NCBI RefSeq assembly: GCF_017316305.2
Contig: NZ_CP147250.1
Location: 372,001 to 436,000 of the forward strand
DNA: 64,000 nt
Direction: 5' to 3'
Source of the DNA: Enterococcus sp. DIV1094
Lineage (GTDB): Bacteria > Bacillota > Bacilli > Lactobacillales > Enterococcaceae
Part shown: positions 46,408 to 58,832 of the stretch, one piece after another
Numbering within the stretch: position 1 is the stretch's first letter
How the letters are laid out: the number at the start of each line of letters is the position of its first letter
Notes under the pieces: generated by a model
Told to the model about the DNA's origin: nothing
Seen by the model: only the letters and a program-made list of their open reading frames with translations
Databases searched by the model: none
Position numbers and translations under genes: made by a program

Positions 46408-46555
46408 CATTGCCGTTAGACCGGTCTCCTGACTTGGCTTCTTTTTACTCCCAACCCTTCCAGAATGCTCTGTGGTCATGTTGGTTTCATCCCCCTTACA
46501 GTAGGTAGGTCTGTAGAGGACTTTCACCTCTTTCCCTGACATCTAATCGGCTATT
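46408..46555 (-). promoter_or_regulatory. Cobalamin riboswitch controlling the B12 uptake operon
   Basis: Minus strand: GGGAAAGAGGTGAAAGTCCTC (46533-46513 region), then the junction with CCACAGAG, GGAAGGGTTGGGAG, and AGTCAGGAGACCGG (46434-46421). These are the conserved elements of the cobalamin class. The apparent open frame across it (46312-46542) is a shadow. Confidence 0.9.
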
Positions 46556-47003
46556 TATTTTTAAATTTACTTTTATTCAATCATTTATCTTTTGGAAATT
46601 TTTAGCTATACCAACAAAAGTATCTCCGCCAATACTTTAACATATGGATTTCATAAAAGATATACGAAAATCAAGCGAAAAGACCTACAAAACATCTTAC
46701 TTTCAACAAAAATATATTATTTTCTGTTTTTTAAAATGCCATTCATTTATATTATAAAAAACTGATGACACTGTAACATTCGTTGATTTATCTAACGTTT
46801 TTTATTTTAATAAAACAAAGCTCTTGATAGGCATTCCTATCATGTAAGTGTAAGGTAAAAGGACAAGAATTTGTTAAAAACCATGCAAAAATTTCATATG
46901 TTATTCATTAGAATAAGAAAAGATTTATCAGATTAAGGCTATTTATTTTAATATTCAAGCCAAAATTTACATTTAGATAGACGTTGATACCAAAGATTTT
47001 TGG
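46556..47003. other. AT-rich gap
   Basis: No gene supported. It contains a perfect 7-bp inverted repeat TGATAGG...CCTATCA (46825-46842), and should include the promoter of the B12 operon near its left end. Confidence 0.5.
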
Positions 47004-47912
47004 CTAGTTCTTCTCTTTTATTTCTTTGGCTGTTCCTTTGATATGCTTGTTGAAATATTTCTCTCCATACCATTCTATTTGTGTTTTCCCTTCCAAATCG
47101 CGGTATTGTTCTGCGTATTTTCGCTTATAGTACCCTTGTAATAGATAAGGGAAGTATAGATAAGATTCTGCAAAAATGATGACAATATCCATCGCTATCC
47201 ACATACCTAACATACTGATGAATCCAACAAAATCTGTTCTTACTTCACCGCTGTTTGGGAAGACGAACTTCCATAATATACCTACGGTCACAATTCCCCA
47301 ACCATATTTCATTGCTAATTTCATTACTTGATCTATCAACATATCTCCCTTATCTTTTTTTCTTTCAACTTCATATAACACATACTCAATCGTACGTTTT
47401 TTAGTCCTAAACACGAGGTAGCCTACTACTCCGATCAATCCTAGCAGGAATAGCATACCTAAAATGGTTAGTGGTTTAAGAAATACTGTGATGAATAAAA
47501 GATTTATCTCTATCACTAACCAGATAATATATAAGTTTAAGTTGAATTGACCTCGTATCCTTGTAAAGTAATACTCTCCTCTATCCCTAAAAATGAAAAC
47601 TAAAGTTACCCACACAAAAAATAATAAATAAAACAACCACATTGGTAAAAAATTGATATCTGGTGTAGGAAGTGGACTAGGTCCTAGTTCTCCTGCACTA
47701 ATTTTCGTGGATATAACGGCGATCAAATAATTGATTCCTATTAAAAAGGCAAGTAATAGTACTCCTACAACTCTAGCAACGACCTTTTTACCACCTGTTG
47801 GATCCGGCAATCGATTAACATCTTTATTCATAAAAGTAACAAATGTGTCATCACTTAGATTTAAACTTTCTTCGAATGTTGCATTGAATAGTTGCTTCAT
47901 GATTTTCTTCAC
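47004..47912 (-). CDS. Uncharacterised multi-pass membrane protein
   Basis: 302 residues, GTG start 9 nt after GAGG. The N-terminus is cytoplasmic-like (KKIMKQLFNATFEESLNLSDDTFVTFMNKD). About six hydrophobic segments follow: VVGVLLLAFLIGINYLIAV, LPMWLFYLLFFVWVTLVFIF, LYIIWLVIEINLLFITVF, LGMLFLLGLIGVVGYLVF, WGIVTVGILWKFVF and MWIAMDIVIIFAESYLYF. The C-terminal tail is basic. I do not recognise it. It is 54 bp downstream of a DUF443-like gene and probably cotranscribed with it. Confidence 0.7.
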   Translation of the reverse strand: MKKIMKQLFNATFEESLNLSDDTFVTFMNKDVNRLPDPTGGKKVVARVVGVLLLAFLIGINYLIAVISTKISAGELGPSPLPTPDINFLPMWLFYLLFFVWVTLVFIFRDRGEYYFTRIRGQFNLNLYIIWLVIEINLLFITVFLKPLTILGMLFLLGLIGVVGYLVFRTKKRTIEYVLYEVERKKDKGDMLIDQVMKLAMKYGWGIVTVGILWKFVFPNSGEVRTDFVGFISMLGMWIAMDIVIIFAESYLYFPYLLQGYYKRKYAEQYRDLEGKTQIEWYGEKYFNKHIKGTAKEIKEKN

Positions 47913-47966
47913 TAAAGCTATCCTCTAATAGTTTTCTACTGGAGATAGCACCTTTCTTATTGTTTT

Positions 47967-48596
47967 TCAGTTGAAAGAAACTTTATATTTTTGTTCTGTC
48001 AGTGCAGCACGACCAATTAGTAGTAACAAGAAAATAAAATTGATTATTAAAAAAGGCATATATAACAAATTAAACCTTTTTATATACAGTAATGAGAAAG
48101 CGATTGAGGTACCGTCCAGTAATAAGTTTATTAAAATCATTTTCAACAAACGGTCCACTCTTATTAAAGGCACTACTCTGATTTTTACCTTTTCATATGT
48201 TTCTAAAAAAATTTTCTTATGTAAAAGTTGCTTTTCTCTGTATGATAAATAGAATTTAATGAATAATGCACCCAGTAAAATGATAAGGAAAGTGATCATG
48301 CTATATTTCGAATCTTCTGGAATAAACATTCGTAAGAAAAGGACGAAAAGAAATAAGATCAACGTATATAAAAACGAGGAATTGTTGCTATTTTTTTCAT
48401 TTACTTTTTGAACAATCAAATCATCGTAGTCTCTCTGTGTTATCTTGACACCCTCATACTTTCCCAACCAACCGAGTGGGGCAAACAGCAACGTCTTTAA
48501 TTGGCTGTCTGCATCTATCAAGTAAAACTCATTCTCTTCAGTAATCAAAACTTTGTAACGATCGTTATGAATAATATTTTTTATTTCTGATATCAT
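47967..48596 (-). CDS. DUF443-like (tandem five-TM) membrane protein
   Basis: 209 residues. The N-terminal soluble part NDRYKVLITEENEFYLIDADSQLKTLLFAPLGWL has the Y-x-LID-x-D pattern of the DUF443/Gpos_tandem_5TM family. Five hydrophobic segments follow, including FLYTLILFLFVLFLRMF and MITFLIILLGALFIKFYL. The family occurs in Firmicutes, often in tandem and near secretion or bacteriocin loci; function unknown. A weak ribosome site precedes the ATG. It may form a pair with the 302-residue membrane protein. Confidence 0.6.
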   Translation of the reverse strand: MISEIKNIIHNDRYKVLITEENEFYLIDADSQLKTLLFAPLGWLGKYEGVKITQRDYDDLIVQKVNEKNSNNSSFLYTLILFLFVLFLRMFIPEDSKYSMITFLIILLGALFIKFYLSYREKQLLHKKIFLETYEKVKIRVVPLIRVDRLLKMILINLLLDGTSIAFSLLYIKRFNLLYMPFLIINFIFLLLLIGRAALTEQKYKVSFN

Positions 48597-49057
48597 AGTT
48601 AAGCTGATACTCCTTCTTTTAATTATGGCAAGAGGTAAATTCTCCCTACCTTTATTTCCCGATTAGCTAGCCTAATACTCAATGTCCTTTTTCGACTTCA
48701 CTCATTATTACTATACGCAAATTCCATTTATTTTACCGAAAATCGTTTGGATAAGAATCATCTACGTCGTATACGAACACTTTCAGTCTTATACGCACAC
48801 AAAAACAGCCCTAATATACTGGAATTCAATAAGTATCTAGGGCTATATTTTGCTATTTAATCATTTTTTATCAATCGTTTCTACGTATCATAATTATCAT
48901 TTAGTACCAACTGGCTTCATCTTGTATCATTTACCAGTTTATCAGTACACTCATATGACTCCTAAAATAAGTCTACAGGCTGATGGCTAGCATCTCCTTC
49001 TATGAGATGATTATACAGACTAAATAATCATTCACTTAAGGAAAGAAGGCGAAAAAG
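48597..49057. other. Intergenic gap with one hairpin
   Basis: AGCCCTA (48807-48813) pairs with TAGGGCT (48838-48844) around an ATACT/AGTAT inner stem. The T-run lies on the minus side. Otherwise no feature is supported, and the vanZ-like promoter is not resolved. Confidence 0.5.
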
Positions 49058-49693
49058 ATGATACAACAAATCGGATTCTGGGAATCTATCATAGATATCT
49101 TGACTTTAAAACCTGTATTCTTGGTAGGCCTATTAATTTTGGCAAGTTTTTTATTTTGGTTCACCAAAAAAAACAAAGGTTCTTTTAAATTGGTAAGTAT
49201 TCTATCAGCACTTTTATTATTTTATTATATGTGTGTGACATTCTTCAATGTGTTCGGTGTTCCTACGCTTTATGGATTAAACAGGATCAGTGGCTTCGGG
49301 GAAAATATTTTCAATCCGAATATCAATCTTGTTCCTTTCATCGATGGAATAAATACAGGATATATCCTCAATATTATTTGTTTTATACCAATCGGATTTT
49401 TATGTCCGTTAATTAGTCCCACGTATAGAAAATTCAGCTATTCTCTTTTATTTGGCTTTTGCACTTCTTTATTGATTGAACTGAGTCAACTGTTTACGGT
49501 AGCTAGAGCAACAGATATCGATGATTTAACTTCAAATGTACTAGGGATGATTTTAGGTTATTGTCTAATTCAAGTAATTTTAAAAATGTTCAACCATTCG
49601 TCAAATAAAATCCTTGATAAAACGACTGATATTTCATGGTCAATACCTGTATTCGTCGTTTTTATCGCTTTTATTAATACATTTTTTAGTTAA
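49058..49693 (+). CDS. VanZ-like family membrane protein
   Basis: 211 residues with AAGGAAAGAAGG before the ATG. Five or so membrane helices. The VanZ core is INLVPFIDGINTGYILNIICFIPIGFLCPLI, then LLFGFCTSLLIELSQLF and ATDIDDLTSNVLGMILGY, the usual family pattern with conserved E-x-x-Q and D-D-x-x-x-N. The prototype VanZ gives low-level teicoplanin resistance, but most family members have no known role and this gene is far from any van cluster. Confidence 0.88.
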   Translation: MIQQIGFWESIIDILTLKPVFLVGLLILASFLFWFTKKNKGSFKLVSILSALLLFYYMCVTFFNVFGVPTLYGLNRISGFGENIFNPNINLVPFIDGINTGYILNIICFIPIGFLCPLISPTYRKFSYSLLFGFCTSLLIELSQLFTVARATDIDDLTSNVLGMILGYCLIQVILKMFNHSSNKILDKTTDISWSIPVFVVFIAFINTFFS

Positions 49694-49736
49694 TGCTTAA
49701 TACCTTAGAAGCAACATCTCTATAAAAAGATAAGAT

Positions 49737-49767
49737 CCCCAAAAATTATTCTTCCAATTTTTGGGGC
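49737..49767. terminator. Bidirectional terminator between vanZ-like and bglA
   Basis: CCCCAAAAATT pairs with AATTTTTGGGG, followed by CTTTTTC; convergent genes on either side. Confidence 0.88.
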
Positions 49768-49779
49768 TTTTTCTATTTA

Positions 49780-53028
<3,249 letters not shown>

Positions 53029-53039
<11 letters not shown>

Positions 53040-53880
53040 CTGTTTTTCCAATCCTTTCTGTTAGTCGATTGATGTGCATCATCAAATACGTTTCTTCATT
53101 CATGGAAATATCTGCTTTAAACTGGTGCTTGATATAGATTTTGATTTTTTGGACTGCTTTGAACGCTTCTGGATATAACTGACTGATTTGTTGATACAAT
53201 AAAGAGATATTTCCTTCTGACTGTGCCAATTCACTTTTGATGATCCGCTGGATAAAGTATTGCAAATGTGTTGAGAACCGCATAAAATTCGTCGAAGATT
53301 CATCGATTTTAAATGTGTAGTGTTTTTCAATAATAGAGACAATATCACTCAATGTCTGCATCTCCAGTAACCGGTCAGATTTCTTATTGTCCCAAAAGTT
53401 GATGAAATGCAAAGCGATAGAAGCCGCTTCATCACTTGGAATACTGAGATTTTTTTCTTTCTCGATCATCTGAAGACTCTCCAGTGCGAGCTCAAAATGA
53501 CGAGGATAAAACCTGCGAATATCCCAAATCAATGGACTTGCAATAAACTGATTCTTTTCAGCTCGTTCCAAAAGAAACTCTAAATGATCCAGTAATGTTA
53601 GTGTTAAGTAATCACTCACTTTGATGCCAAGTTTTTCCTCTGCATTTTCAATGATCCGACTAATCAAAAGAATGTCATTTGAATCAGACTTTGAAAGCAA
53701 GTAACTAAAATGCTCCAACATTTCATAAGAATCCAAAATATACATTTTTTCGATCTCGTCTTCTGAAACCTGTTGGCCTTTTTTCTTTCGAAAGCCGATA
53801 CCTTTGGAAACAATAAAGACCTCATGTCCGCCCTTCTTGACCAATGCCACATTGTTGTTGATTATCTGTATTATTTTCAC
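53029..53880 (-). CDS. licT: LicT/BglG-type transcriptional antiterminator
   Basis: 283 residues. The N-terminal RNA-binding CAT domain is MKIIQIINNNVALVKK and FIVSKGIGFRKKKGQ (residues 1-55). PRD1 (FSYLLSKS, LLDHLEFLLER) and PRD2 (DEAASIALHFINFW, FSTHLQYFIQRI, TYLMMHINRL) follow, with the regulatory histidines HLEF and LHFIN in place. It binds the RAT in its own leader (53953-53982) when substrate is present and lets transcription continue into bglF and bglA. Confidence 0.93.
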
Positions 53881-53907
53881 TTGCCCTATTCTCCTTTCCT
53901 AAAAAAA

Positions 53908-53982
53908 AGAACTCAAAAAAGATTTAAGGGCCGCTGCCTTAAAATCTTTTTTGAGTTCTGCCTGCATTGCAGTAACATACTC
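53908..53982 (-). promoter_or_regulatory. RAT antiterminator overlapping a strong intrinsic terminator
   Basis: On the minus strand the RAT (53982-53953) contains TGTTACTGC and GCAGGCAGAAC, the LicT-type consensus. Its 3' arm AGAACTC is also the first part of the terminator stem (53959-53908), which has a 22-bp arm and U8. An additional perfect inverted repeat CATTTAATAC/GTATTAAATG lies just 5' (53984-54009). Confidence 0.92.
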
Positions 53983-54040
53983 GCATTTAATACTGCCGCG
54001 TATTAAATGGGTTCTTCTTTTTATTGATGATATATAATTA

Positions 54041-54077
54041 ATAATAAATGTGTTTCGCAGAAATGTCAACGCTTTCT
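54041..54077 (-). promoter_or_regulatory. licT operon promoter overlapped by a cre site
   Basis: Minus strand: TTGACA (54069-54064), 17-bp spacer, TATTAT (54046-54041). AGAAAGCGTTGACA (54077-54064) matches cre at 13 of 14 positions and covers the -35, so CcpA would compete directly with RNA polymerase. Confidence 0.82.
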
Positions 54078-54256
54078 TTACTGGTGCATAACAAAAAGGA
54101 ATGATTATCAGCCATTTTTTTCTATTACACCATTGGTTGTTTCACCCATCTATTATTTGATTTATTTCATTAAAACAACTGCAGCAAGTCCTCATCTATA
54201 AGCACTTTCGTCAGGATTTTGCTCTTTTTTATGACAATATATCGCTTCGGAATTTC

Positions 54257-54481
54257 TCACTGTTCTTTTTGAAAAGTAGATGGTTTTCTCCTTTTTCTTT
54301 TTTCTTCACTATCTTCCAAAGAAGAAACAGATTTTTTGATTTTTTCTGTTTCTTTTAAAGTTCTTTGGATTTGTAAAGATTGATTTTCTTCAGGTAAATC
54401 AACATTATTTAAAATTTCACTGTCATAATAAAAGTTTGGTAAATTAATAAATTCTGGCATATACATCCCCATCTTTCTCAT
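54257..54481 (-). CDS. Small hypothetical protein
   Basis: 74 residues if started at the first ATG; ATGs at residues 4, 6 and 8 are alternatives, and a GATGGGG stretch may serve as a weak ribosome site. It is acidic at the N-terminus (MPEFINLPNFYYDSEILNN) and Lys/Arg/Glu-rich at the C-terminus (EEKRKRRKPSTFQKEQ), likely helical. No family recognised and no operon partner. It could be a remnant. The region 54482-54880 after it holds no feature I can support. Confidence 0.35.
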   Translation of the reverse strand: MRKMGMYMPEFINLPNFYYDSEILNNVDLPEENQSLQIQRTLKETEKIKKSVSSLEDSEEKRKRRKPSTFQKEQ

Positions 54482-54880
54482 TTATTCTATAAATAAGTAG
54501 CAAGCCATTTATTTCCTAACTAATTGGAAACTACTTAAATTCAAATTTACATAAGTTCATTCTAAAAAGTTTATTTCCTCGTTTCGAAACCTTGCATAAT
54601 AAACGTTCTATATGATAGATTATCAGAGAAATAATCTTGTATAATAAAACCATCATAAAATGTATGTTTAGCCTCATAATCGTTACTATTAAAGCAATTC
54701 TACAAAACCAAATAGCTTTGATTTAATCCTCATAATTCTATGTTGTAATAATTTCCTCTTATTATCTTTATTATTAATTTAAGAGTTATACTTTTTTAAT
54801 CATTTCTGAAAATCGATTTAAAAATTTTGTTAAAATAAAGAGGAAACATCTTTTCTTAGACATCTCCTCATAGAATAAAT

Positions 54881-57568
54881 TCATTCATTATTCTGAACGC
54901 TACTATTAATCATACATTCATTTAAAAATATTCTTGTTTTTCTCTCAATATTCCCCTCGATTGTCTTCAATCTAAGCAAAGAAATACCAGCTTTTACTAA
55001 AATATTATTTTTAAGTGTATCACGTTCTCGCTGAACTGAATTATCATGCTTCCCACCATCAACTTCAATCACGCCTATCGGATACTTACCAACCTTATAG
55101 TAAAGTACAAAATCACAACTCGCTTTTTGATTCATAAATTCTATTTCTCTTTCAGTAAAGGTGTTGTTTTTAATAGAAACAAGTTGTCTCACATCAATCT
55201 GTCTATGATGTGACAAAGAAGTAAATTCACTTTCTTTAAGTAAATCCCTTAGTATAGCAGCCATTATTTGCTCAGACTTAAAATTTGAATCTTTTAAATT
55301 CAATCGGTTATTTAATTTCTCTAGAGAACGATCGTATTCGTTATACAATAAATCAAATGCTGAAATTACTGGACTTTCATAGAAATATTCATCAGAGGCA
55401 TAGTACTTCATATATCTAATTAAAGCTGCCAAGCTACTATTATTCCGTGTAAATACCTCATTTCCAGTAACTAAAGTAAACTTATTTATTGCCCTTGAGA
55501 CAGCCACATTCACCAAGTGGGGATCCTCGACAAATTCTATAAATTTCTGATTCTTCTTTTTCTTGTCTAGCACTGTTGAAAAAATAACTTCTTTACATTC
55601 TCTACCCTGAAATTTATGAATAGTTGCTCTGGCAAACTCAGTTGGTAAATATTTTCCAGCTAAATCAACTTGGTCGTTATAGGGAGTAATAAATCCTATA
55701 TCTTTTTCATCAGACCAACCAATCTCCATTAAAGATTCAATTTCTCGCAAATTAGCAAAATTACGTGTGTGATTTCCTTTTGAAGTAATAATCAGCGAAA
55801 TCGAAGCTTCTCCCTTATCTAGCGTCATGGGAATTAATTGATTATTATAAAATTGTTGATTACAGAACTGGATAACCTTAGGATGACAACGATAATGTTC
55901 TTTCAATAAGGTTATAGGAACTTCTTCCTTAAACAATTGAATAAATGAATCTAGTAAACTATATTTACTACAATCATAATATTGTGACGGGCAAACAATC
56001 TCCGTTTTTGCAGGAATATGTGGAAGTTGCTTGCGATCTCCCACCACGATAATATTTTTTGCACAGCCTAAACTTAAAATTCCCGGAACTATATCTTGCT
56101 GTGAGGCCTCGTCAATAATGATATAGTCCAATATTGCTCCTTCTGCTATCGAGTTGATAATCGAATGGCTACTACTTCCAATAATAGGAAATCGTTTAAG
56201 AAATTTACTGAAATTTTTTCTATAATTATCCATAGTAAAATTTGAATTCATTGGAATTGATTTTGACAATTGTTGTTTGAGGTACTGCATTGATTTATTC
56301 GTTAAATCGTCTAGTAATTGCTTAAAATGATCTTTTTTCAATTCATTCTTATATTTTTGTAATTGTTGTTCTTTTTCATGTAGCATTTTTTCATAATAGT
56401 AGAACTGTAAGGAGTATGTAAAATTTACTCGTTCAGAGGAAGTTTCGATAAATTTAGTTCTAAAGATTTTAAATTCTAGCAATAAACGAAATCTTTCTTT
56501 GAAAGAGAATTTTTTTTGAGAGAGGTAATTCATATAAGCAAGTAAATCAGAACTCTTTTCTGGACTTAATTTGTATTTATGAACATCAACTAAATCGACA
56601 TGTACATTTTCCTCATGCCATTCTTCAAGGTATTTTTTTTCAATAAGTAACTCGCTGATTTCTGCAGTCAACTGCGCTACTTTATTTTGTACAGCTAAAC
56701 TTTTTTTTACTTTTGCTAATATAGTCGCAATTTCCTCCAAAGAAACACTGTCTGAATTCAAATCAAAAGATGGTACATCTGTCATTTCTTCAAAGAACTC
56801 TACTTTTTTTGTGGATCTTCCTAGTTTTGCAATCAGATAATCCAGATCTTTTTTCGCTAACTTTTCATAAACATTTTCAACAGCTGTATTATTATTTGAA
56901 ACAATTGCAACTGATTTTTTATTTATTAAAATATTCGCAATTATATTCAAAATTGTTTGTGTTTTTCCTGTACCGGGAGGGCCTTCAATCACACTAATTT
57001 GAGAAGAAAATGCATTTTCAATGGCTTCCAATTGGCTCTCATTGATTCCAAACGGGAAAATAAATTTCTCCAAAGATTCCCTAATCTCGTTCTTACCATA
57101 ACAATAAGCATGCAAAGCTGTTCCTTTATAGGGTGTAATTTTATTCAATTGTCTCTCGATATTTTCATACATAAGCAGGTCTTCTGAACTTGCAAGTCGA
57201 ACGCGCTCTTTTACAATATCAGTAAAATAAGAAAATATATTTTCATTTTTTAAATCAGAACGATCAATAATACTTACATTATCCAACTTCATAATATATT
57301 TTTTTTGATCATTCGGATAGTTTACAACCACATATTTCCCACCATATGTAGTAGCGTGATCTATTGTTTGGTAAATATCTTTTTCTCTAGATAAAAGTCC
57401 GGATTGGATCTCCTTTATAGGGGTGATTTTACATATATCTAAAGGTTTTGTAAAAGACTTCCCTGATGGAAAATCCACAGTTACCATCAATTTATTCCCT
57501 TTATTCCATAATCTCCAGTCTGTTATTTGATTCGTTTTATCTTGCCCGTTCATATATATTGAAAACAT
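54881..57568 (-). CDS. SF1 (Upf1-like) helicase with C-terminal DUF2726/nuclease-like domain
   Basis: 895 residues from the ATG at 57568 (GAGG 9 nt upstream); the longer frame lacks a ribosome site. Motifs in order: Q/I region NESQLEAIENAFSS, Walker A EGPPGTGKTQT (about residue 198), VSNNNTAVENV, motif II YIIIDEASQQD, motif III VVGDRKQLPHIP, motif IV EHYRCHPKVIQF, motif V ATIHKFQGRECKEVIFS, motif VI NVAVSRAINKF. A coiled insertion lies between Ia and II. The last 90 residues (ASCDFVLYY, IGVIEVDGGKHD, RERDTLKNNILVKAGISLLRLKT) fit a restriction-endonuclease-like fold with D...E-x-D. Alone on its strand in an accessory region: a candidate anti-phage protein. Cellular role unproven. Confidence 0.85.
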   Translation of the reverse strand: MFSIYMNGQDKTNQITDWRLWNKGNKLMVTVDFPSGKSFTKPLDICKITPIKEIQSGLLSREKDIYQTIDHATTYGGKYVVVNYPNDQKKYIMKLDNVSIIDRSDLKNENIFSYFTDIVKERVRLASSEDLLMYENIERQLNKITPYKGTALHAYCYGKNEIRESLEKFIFPFGINESQLEAIENAFSSQISVIEGPPGTGKTQTILNIIANILINKKSVAIVSNNNTAVENVYEKLAKKDLDYLIAKLGRSTKKVEFFEEMTDVPSFDLNSDSVSLEEIATILAKVKKSLAVQNKVAQLTAEISELLIEKKYLEEWHEENVHVDLVDVHKYKLSPEKSSDLLAYMNYLSQKKFSFKERFRLLLEFKIFRTKFIETSSERVNFTYSLQFYYYEKMLHEKEQQLQKYKNELKKDHFKQLLDDLTNKSMQYLKQQLSKSIPMNSNFTMDNYRKNFSKFLKRFPIIGSSSHSIINSIAEGAILDYIIIDEASQQDIVPGILSLGCAKNIIVVGDRKQLPHIPAKTEIVCPSQYYDCSKYSLLDSFIQLFKEEVPITLLKEHYRCHPKVIQFCNQQFYNNQLIPMTLDKGEASISLIITSKGNHTRNFANLREIESLMEIGWSDEKDIGFITPYNDQVDLAGKYLPTEFARATIHKFQGRECKEVIFSTVLDKKKKNQKFIEFVEDPHLVNVAVSRAINKFTLVTGNEVFTRNNSSLAALIRYMKYYASDEYFYESPVISAFDLLYNEYDRSLEKLNNRLNLKDSNFKSEQIMAAILRDLLKESEFTSLSHHRQIDVRQLVSIKNNTFTEREIEFMNQKASCDFVLYYKVGKYPIGVIEVDGGKHDNSVQRERDTLKNNILVKAGISLLRLKTIEGNIERKTRIFLNECMINSSVQNNE

Positions 57569-57659
57569 TCCATACCGCCTCAATTTTAATTTATATATTA
57601 TCGAATAAAAAGAACGATAGATAATAAAATTCAAATTCTATCTAATATCGTGATAATTG

Positions 57660-57949
57660 CGAAAAATTTGATTATACCAATCTATTTATGTGTAAGTCTA
57701 AAATGAAAATAAGCACTAGATTCTATACTTAAAAATATAAGATACATTAAATTTTACATTTATAACTATTCATCCTTATACAGAACAATTTCTTTACCAA
57801 AGTTTATCAGAAGTATCAAACAATATATTAATAACATCATAAAATATAGTTTTGATATCATAATCGTTTAATTCCTTGTATTTGTTCTTTTAAATACAAG
57901 ATAAAAAAATTCGGAATAGAATTTTCTTCTTCTTCCGTTTTTCACTTGC
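57660..57949. other. AT-rich gap
   Basis: No gene or clear signal seen; presumably includes the helicase promoter. Confidence 0.4.
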
Positions 57950-58320
57950 TTGAACTCATCCATCCTTATTAACAAAAAGCCAAAATGTTGGGATAGCTCT
58001 TATGTAAAAAAATGCAAAAGAAAAAGGCTTACGCCCTTTACCAAAAAACTATGCGGAGTGTTTCTCTCTACGCCATGCGATTGCAATGTTGTTCAGTCAC
58101 ACATTCTGCAATACCGTACCAGGCGGAGCGACCGCTGGCATATTGCAGCTTTACGAGATGTGGTCAGGCATGACAGCCTACAAATTCCACAGGGGCATTC
58201 GGTATATTTTGATTATGATTAGTATCAACATATACCGCCTTCTGCTACTCTCACGCGTTTCTTGTCTTATAGATTATTTCTAATCACTTCACGGCGAAGG
58301 ACTTCTTTGGATGTTTCCAT
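57950..58320 (-). pseudogene. Decayed coding remnant of mobile origin
   Basis: GC content rises locally. On the minus strand, fragments of coding-like sequence are broken by stops and shifts: METSKEVLRREVIRNN (from 58320), KAVYVDTNHNQNIPNAPVE, PHLVKLQYASGRSAW and YGIAECVTEQHCNRMA. The plus-strand open frames here look like shadows. The fragments follow the structured segment at 58330-58583, so they may be what is left of an intron-encoded or element-encoded protein. Identity not established. Confidence 0.5.
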
Positions 58321-58329
58321 CAGTGTGAA

Positions 58330-58583
58330 ATGCCAATCCCTTAGCAAATCTCTTCACGGAGAGGCTAAGTCTTGTCAACTTAGCTTTCTATTGTCGTCCC
58401 GACAAGTTCGCTACCTTACATTTGGTCACACTTTGCACACGTTCTTTGCGTTCCAATGCTTTTACACTGGCTTTCCTCTTGTTACCAAGAATACTCACTT
58501 GATACGCAACAGTATCCCATTACGACATCAACAACGACTTATTCCCAAACGTTCCTTGACGAGTTGCTTAAACTCTTATACAC
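58330..58583 (-). mobile_element. Probable group II intron 5' ribozyme remnant
   Basis: The minus strand begins GTGTATAAGAG at 58583, close to the group II 5' start GUGYG. It then shows dense stem-loop potential and conserved-looking words (AACTCGTCAAGGAACG, GGGATACTGTTGCG, TTGGTAACAAGAGG) that resemble domain I of bacterial group II introns as I remember them. I see no intact reverse transcriptase and no domain V, so it would be a 5' fragment only. Confidence 0.4.
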
Positions 58584-58744
58584 AAGGTTCTGCATTAGTT
58601 TTTTGATAAAAAGAATAAACCTTTTAATATTTTCAGAAAAAATTTTTTCCCATATATTTAACTGACATCAACTGATATCATTCTTTCTTAACTTTATCAT
58701 GAGTTTTAAAAATTTTCGTTCCTTAAATTTAAAAAAATGGAAAA

Positions 58745-58785
58745 AAGTGGGACAATCATCAGATATTTTCTGATAATCGTTCCAC
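58745..58785. other. Hairpin of unknown role
   Basis: GTGGGACAATCATCAGA pairs with TCTGATAATCGTTCCAC, imperfect long stem, no U-tract on either side. It lies next to one copy of a short diverged direct repeat (57944-57985 and 58791-58832). Confidence 0.5.
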
Positions 58786-58832
58786 ACTCTTTCACTTGAT
58801 TGAACGTATCCGCAGTCCTTATTGACAAAGAG

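Noticed and set aside
46312..46542. 76-residue minus-strand open frame
   Set aside because: It covers the cobalamin riboswitch and its terminator; the RNA elements explain the sequence.
57950..58665. Plus-strand open frames in the decayed segment
   Set aside because: Out of register with any recognisable protein, no ribosome sites; minus-strand fragments read more like protein.
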